From assembly GCF_963259705.1 (NCBI RefSeq), contig NC_081844.1, forward strand, positions 44,085,341-44,149,340: 64,000 nucleotides of DNA, given 5' to 3'. This document shows positions 59,272-64,000 of this stretch, in pieces; within the stretch, counting starts at the first letter, position 1; each line of letters starts with the position of its first letter. Below the pieces are notes generated by a model. The model did not search any database. It saw nothing but the letters and a program-made list of their open reading frames with translations, and had not been told where the DNA came from. This DNA comes from Myotis daubentonii. Taxonomy: Eukaryota; Chordata; Mammalia; Chiroptera; Vespertilionidae. The position numbers and the translations under genes were made by a program.

Positions 59272-60160
59272 TGGCTTTCTTCTTTCTCCTTTTCACTCTT
59301 CTTAGTCCCTTGGTTCCTCATATAGGAAAACAGACCACTGGTCCTCAGGTCCTTGGTTCTAGTTCTACTCTCTAGGGAGAAGTCAGGATAAGAAGTGTTG
59401 CTTCATAGTGTTTCTGAAATCCTAAAGATAAAGATAGTGGACAACATAATCTGAAGAAAAGTTATCATTTCTTACCCATTTGTTTTCTTTCAAGATTTGA
59501 AATTGTGTGTGTCTGGTTATTTCTGATTTAGTGCCAGGCAGTTTAAATGAAGAAAAAAAATGTGAGAATAATGATATCTTCTTCAGAAAGAGTTTACATG
59601 TATTTCTGTTAGGCAGCTACACTAGGGTCTCTGGCCAGCTAAGATCACTTTTATCTAATTAGGTTTTAAGGGTGGAGATTTTAGGGGAGGTCCCAGGGTA
59701 AGATCCTCATAGAATATTCACTAGCCTTCCAGGCATGTCCATTCAGGGTTGTGATTTCCACGGATTGATTGGGGGCACCAGGGCAGGGGGTCATTATTCC
59801 ATGCAGCTGGTCCTGACATAAGCCATGGCTGGTTTTGTTGCTTATCTGGGCCTGGAGCTGAAATACAACTGAGGCCTAGATGTTATCTCTAGGGAGGAAA
59901 GGTCAGAGGGTCCAAACTGCATGACTAGTAATGACTAGGGTAGGAAAAGTCTCCCTGGGGGCAAGGTCCCATCCTACAATTGATTGTTCAACCCTGGGCA
60001 CCTGGGGCTTTCCATCCTGGTGCCCTTCTGTAACCTGGCCCATCATCCCTGCTCAGCTCATGTCTAACTGCCTACAGTAGTACTAGGAGTCTGTGGCCTA
60101 AGAGTTGCCCTCCTAACTTCTCCTTAATTCCATTTCCCTTCTCACTTTATACAGAACTTC
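59272..60160. other. Unassigned sequence
   Basis: Slightly GC-richer than the flanks. No repeat or coding match recognised. Confidence 0.4.
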
Positions 60161-60168
60161 CCCTAGAG

Positions 60169-60373
60169 CAGTGGTCGGCAAACTCAGTCAACAGAGCCAA
60201 ATATCAACAGTACAACGATTGAAATTTCTTTTGAGAGCCAAATTTTTTAAACTTAAACTAGGTGGGTACATTGTTATTAACTTAATTAGGGTACTCCTAA
60301 GGCTTAGGAAGAGCCACACTCGAGGGGCTAAAGAGGCGTATGTGGCTCGCGAGCCGCAGTTTGCCGACCACGG
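60169..60373. mobile_element. Non-autonomous hAT element (CAGTGGTCGGCAAAC termini)
   Basis: 205 bp. Inverted termini are cagtggtcggcaaact and agtttgccgaccacgg style. The perfect 8-bp target duplication is ccctagag at 60,161-60,168 and 60,374-60,381. Open frames on both strands inside are a palindrome effect. Confidence 0.96.
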
Positions 60374-60465
60374 CCCTAGAGAATTATTAATAATGATCAG
60401 TGCTAAGTTTGTGAGGACCAAGTAGCTTACTGAGTTGGGGTCAAAACATGTAAAGAATGATTTAT

Positions 60466-60685
60466 CCCTAGCTGAATTGGCTCAGTGGATAGAGCCTTGG
60501 CCTGTGGAATAAAGGGTCCCGGGTTTGATTCTGGTCAAGGACATATGCCCAGGTTTCGGGCTCGATCCCCATTAGGGGGCGTGCAGGAGGCAGCTGATCA
60601 ATGATTCTCTCTCATCATTGATATTTCTATCTCCCTCTCCCTGCCTCTCTGAAATCAATAAAAATATATATTAAAAAGAAAAAAG
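60466..60685 (+). mobile_element. Ves SINE
   Basis: 'ccctagctgaattggctcagtggatagagcc', box B 'gggtttgattctggtc', tail 'tgaaatcaataaaaatatata'. Confidence 0.93.
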
Positions 60686-61069
60686 AAAAAATAAAGACTG
60701 ATGTACAGTGATAACTAGTGTAGAGCCATCTTCTCAAAGAGACAAGCCATTCCTTATTTCCACTTCATATCCAAAAACTTGTGAAAACCTGATCTGAGCT
60801 AATTTGCTGGCAAAACTTGACATGAATTGATGTGTGACTGCTAATTGTTCTTTATTTACTTTACTCATAAATAGCCTTACTTTTTTATATAGGTAATTTG
60901 TTTCATTACAAGTATTCCCAGAAGGGGGTAACATAATTAACAGACTATGTATCAGATCAGCTTTCTAAAACTTGAAACATCTAGAATTTCCAAAAAAGTT
61001 TGTATTTTGGATTAGGAGCTGTTCACTTGGATTTACTGAAAGGTGTTAATGAACATTTTTATATGTATA

Positions 61070-61226
61070 CTAGAGGCCCAGCGTGCAAAATTGAGCAAGA
61101 CTCGGAGTCCCACCACAGGACCCCAGAGTTGCTCCCACCACTGCCGTGGGACCCATCAATGCAACTCCTGGTGACTGGTCATTACAGCATTATGGTGTTA
61201 CAGCCACTGCCTTTTTCTAATATAGA
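61070..61226 (-). mobile_element. Helitron A of tandem trio, 157 bp
   Basis: The 3' end is CTAG at 61,070-61,073, followed on the minus strand by a host T. The 5' end is TCTATATTAGAAAAAGGC, ending at 61,226. The 3' hairpin is degraded (cagcgtgcaaaattgagc). It abuts the next element with no spacer. Confidence 0.87.
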
Positions 61227-62133
61227 CTAGAGGCCCGGTGCACAAAAATTTGTGCACTCGGGGGGGAGGGGGGGTCCCTCAGCCCAGCCTGTGCCCTCTC
61301 GCAGTCTGGGACCCCTTGGGAGATAACGCCCTGCTGGCTTAGGCCTGCTCCTGGGTGGCAGAGGGCAGGCCCAATCCCTAGGTGCAGCCCCTGGTCGGGC
61401 TCAGAGCAGGGCCAATTGGGGAGTTGGGGTGCCGCCCCCTGTCATGCACAGAGCAGGGCGATTGGGAGGTTGTGATGCCACCCTCAGTCACGCTCAGGGT
61501 AGGGCCGATTGGGGGGTTGGGGCACCGTCCCCTGTCACACTCAAGGCAGGGTCGATGGGGAGGTTGCGGCACCACCCCCTGTCACGCACAGAGCAGGGCC
61601 AATCAGAGGGTTGGGGCACTGCCCCCTGCCACTCACAGAGCAGGGCCCATCGAGGGGTTGGGGTTCTGTACCCTGTCACACACAGAGCAGGGCCAATCAT
61701 GGGGTTGGGGCGCCGCCCTCTATCACCCACAGAGCAGGCCGATCAGGGGGTTGGGGCGCCGCCACTCTCACACTCAGGGCAGGGCCGATGGGGAGGTTAT
61801 GGCTCTACCCCGTCACACACAGAGCAGGGCCGATCAGGGGGTTGGGGCGCCGCACCCTGTCACACACAGAGCTGCAGGGCGATCAGGGGGTTGGGGAGCT
61901 CCCCCCTATCAGGCACAGAGCAGAGCTGATCAGGGGGTTCGGGCGCTTTCTCCTGTCACAAACAGAGCAGGGTGGATAGGGAGGTTGTGGCCCCGCCCCC
62001 TGTCACACACAGAGCCACAGGGCGATCAGGGGGTTTGGGCTCTGCCCCCTGTCATGCTGATCCCGGTGCCAGGAGGCCTCGTGACTCTGCTGACCCTGGT
62101 GCTGGGAGGCATATTACCCTTTTACTATATAGG
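61227..62133 (-). mobile_element. Helitron B of tandem trio, ~0.9 kb, with 47-bp minisatellite
   Basis: The 3' end CTAG at 61,227-61,230 lies directly against Helitron A, with hairpin gtgcacaaaaatttgtgcac. The 5' end is at about 62,133 (CCCTATATAGTAAAAGGG, one base off TCCTATATAG). Most of the body is a tandem array. Confidence 0.9.
61395..62060. repeat. 47-bp minisatellite, ~14 units
   Basis: Each unit holds 'cagagcagggc', 'gatcagggggttgggg' and 'ccccctgtcacacac', at 46-48-bp spacing. Because 47 is not a multiple of three, the array reads open in several frames (251, 166 and 156 codons); these are not evidence of genes. Confidence 0.93.
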
Positions 62134-62765
62134 GTAGAGGCCTGGTGCATGGGTGGGTGCCGGCTGGTTTGCCCTGAAGGGTGTCCTGGATCAGGGTGGG
62201 GGTCCCCACTGGGGTGCCTGGCCAGCCTGGGTGAGGGGATGATGGCTGTTTGCAGCTGGTCACACACCCGTCAGGGTGGGGGTCCCCACTGGGGTGCCTG
62301 GCCAGTCTGGGTGAGGGGCTGAGGGCTGTTTTCAGGCTGGGGGTGACTGAAGCTCCCAACCGCTCCTTTTTTTTCTTTTTTTTTTTTATTCTGGGCCAGC
62401 TTTAGCTTTGAGGTTTGGCTCCAGCTCTTAGGCCTCCGCTGCTGAAAGTAGATTTCTGGCCTTTGCTTACAATGTTGCAATCCTGCTGGCTGAAGCCGGG
62501 TGGACTAAAGCAGGTTTCTGGGGTTTTGTTTAGCTTCTATATTTGTTACATAGTTGCTTAGAGTTGCAGCTCAGAGGCCGGCAAGGCTGGTGGGGAACGT
62601 TGGAGTCCTCCTTCACTGAAGCAAGCAAGCCTCATGTTAGTTTCAAGCTGCCTGGCTGCCGGCTGCTGTCTTGGCTGGCAGTTAATTTGCATATTGCCCT
62701 GATTAGCCAATGGGAAGGGTAGTGGTCGTATGCCAATTACCATGTTTCTCTTTTATTAGATAGGA
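62134..62765 (-). mobile_element. Helitron C of tandem trio, ~0.63 kb
   Basis: The 5' end TCCTATCTAATAAAAGAG is at 62,765, preceded by host A. The 3' end at about 62,134-62,137 is a degraded CTAG (CTAC on the minus strand) next to Helitron B, with 'gaggcctggtgcatggg' hairpin remnants. It includes an 80-bp direct duplication (62,191 and 62,271) and a T-run at 62,366-62,388. Confidence 0.87.
62191..62350. repeat. 80-bp direct duplication in Helitron C
   Basis: 'tcagggtgggggtccccact' through 'gggtgaggggmtga' occurs twice, starting at 62,191 and 62,271. Confidence 0.9.
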
Positions 62766-62769
62766 TTGT

Positions 62770-64000
62770 GGGACCCAGGTAGTCATAGCATCTTCATCCA
62801 TTATAGTGAGGAAGACAGAGATAGAAAGTGCAATGTGTGACTGAATGCTGTAGACTTCATGAATGCAAAGATTTTGAAATAAAAGGCAGGACAGTGGCAA
62901 TTCAAATTCTAGAAGTCCAACAAAGCAGATGTTAAAAGGGAAGATATCATTGCATTTGACAAGGTAGAAGGACTAGATCCAATGCCAATAATTTGATGAT
63001 AGTTTGTTAAAAAATATATATGGAACAGCTGAAGGAGGCACTGGATTCCTCTAAGGGCAAATGCTGACATGTTTATATTATATGGAGCAGTGATGTTTTT
63101 CCTGTGTTGTTTTCTTCATGCAACAGCCCCAATTTCTTTAGTATTCTTTCAGCTTGAGTCAGTTCCTATTATAATGTCTTATTCTGTTCTCAGAAACAAT
63201 CCTTACAAAATGCATTAATTATCCCTCTGTTATTTGACAGGATAAGCATTAAGTTTAAAGTTGTATTGCGATAATTCTATGCTCAACTAAATAAAAGGGA
63301 ACATTCTATTTTATGATCTACTCCAACCAGTCTTTTGGCATTATTACATGCATTGGTTATCTAGAATAATTTTGAGTGAATGTTTTAGATATTCTTTGTG
63401 TGTGTGTGTTTCTGTTCATCTAAAGTCACCCTTAAAAACAAAATTGAAAACTGGGATCTTTTTAGCAGTTCTATTCTTCTTTATTGCAAGAGTTTAGCCA
63501 TAAATAAAGTCACTTTTAGTTGTACTTTAAGAAGGCACTGGCATAGGGGAGGTGACTTTTTCTTTGATTCCAACAACTTAATGGCTTTCAAATCTGCAGT
63601 AACTGCAATGTTTCCGGGACGTCCTAATTACTCTTCCCATGGAACGAATCCTACATATTGATTTACCTTGAATCTTTTGAAGTGCAAGGTGCTAAATAAA
63701 TAAATATTGATTTTATATGAACCTAGTAAATGGAAAATCAGGCTATAAAACCATAGCACATAAAACAGAACTGAAAGAGGCCTAGAAAAGACCTACCTTA
63801 GACAACAGCAGTAAAAGTCACCAGCTCCACAGCTTGTCTTAAAGAAGCAATTAAATTGTCCTTGAGAAAGCTACTTACGCTAGTCCACCTGCAAAATGAG
63901 GTTGTTAATGTGTCTCATCCACTAAAATCTGACCTTATTTTTACAAAACCACTATGATCCTCTTGGAAGAAGGTAATAGATATATATAACATTATTTAGT
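62770..64000. other. Unassigned sequence to the window edge
   Basis: No repeat family or gene recognised. A short (TG)n lies near 63,399. Confidence 0.45.

Noticed and set aside
61395..62060. CRISPR-like array (regular units)
   Set aside because: Units are head-to-tail without unique spacers, in a mammalian transposon.
61382..62137. 251-codon ORF with repeated GLGHRPLSH-like motif, plus overlapping 166- and 156-codon ORFs
   Set aside because: It is the 47-bp minisatellite read in several frames inside a Helitron; openness comes from low stop frequency in GC-rich repeats.

Overview
The window is mammalian nuclear DNA from a vesper bat (Vespertilionidae). Three things point there. First, Ves SINEs (tRNA-headed, opening with 'ccctaaccggtttggctcagtgg') are frequent. 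Second, HeliBat-type rolling-circle transposons are abundant (5' TC(C)TATATAATAAAAG, 3' hairpin around GTGCACGAATTTCGTGCAC, terminal CTAG); that group is known from vesper bats. Third, non-autonomous hAT elements with intact 8-bp target duplications are present. The genus cannot be set from the sequence alone. I see no intact multi-exon protein gene. The window is AT-rich intergenic or intronic DNA with many transposons and several processed gene copies.

Layout. 1-5 kb: L1 remnants, including one copy inserted in inverted (twin-primed) form, plus MIR, MLT1 and Ves SINEs. 4,967-7,784: a 2.8-kb HeliBat on the minus strand, itself interrupted by a 5'-truncated processed copy of a PPP1R12-family 3' end (most likely PPP1R12C) with poly(A) and a 9-bp target duplication. 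About 8,077-11,165, minus strand: a processed MCM3AP (GANP) fragment that keeps an uninterrupted ORF of about 800 codons covering the RRM-like and SAC3/GANP regions. Some 500 bp upstream of it, on the same strand, lies a promoter-like block (CCAAT, CACCC, TATA, splice donor). 12,449-14,523, plus strand: a full-length NIPAL2 retrocopy with one frameshift, poly(A) and a 10-bp target duplication. 14,994-15,757: a hAT MITE and an MLT1 LTR. 16.8-18.6 kb: an unrecognised GC-richer block, followed by a candidate ERV LTR. 19.7-20.3 kb: a broken TRIM43/49-like RING exon.

22-26.7 kb is mostly minus-strand L1. 26.7-31.3 kb is largely unassigned DNA with one weak candidate coding exon. 31,637-31,806 is an odd 170-bp element with a Helitron 3' terminus at each end. 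34.2-34.5 kb holds a candidate piggyBac-type MITE and 35.5-36.8 kb an old L1. 42.5-52 kb is a dense cluster of Helitrons and hAT MITEs, including a Helitron nested in a SINE tail and an inverted pair of related Helitrons that differ mainly by an internal minisatellite. 61,070-62,765 carries three Helitrons joined head-to-tail with no spacer.

The main biology is transposon activity: rolling-circle elements that carry, nest in and join to other sequences, and L1-driven retrocopying of host mRNAs (PPP1R12C, MCM3AP, NIPAL2). The most useful follow-ups are the three-Helitron array, the double-3'-ended element, and whether the MCM3AP copy is expressed.
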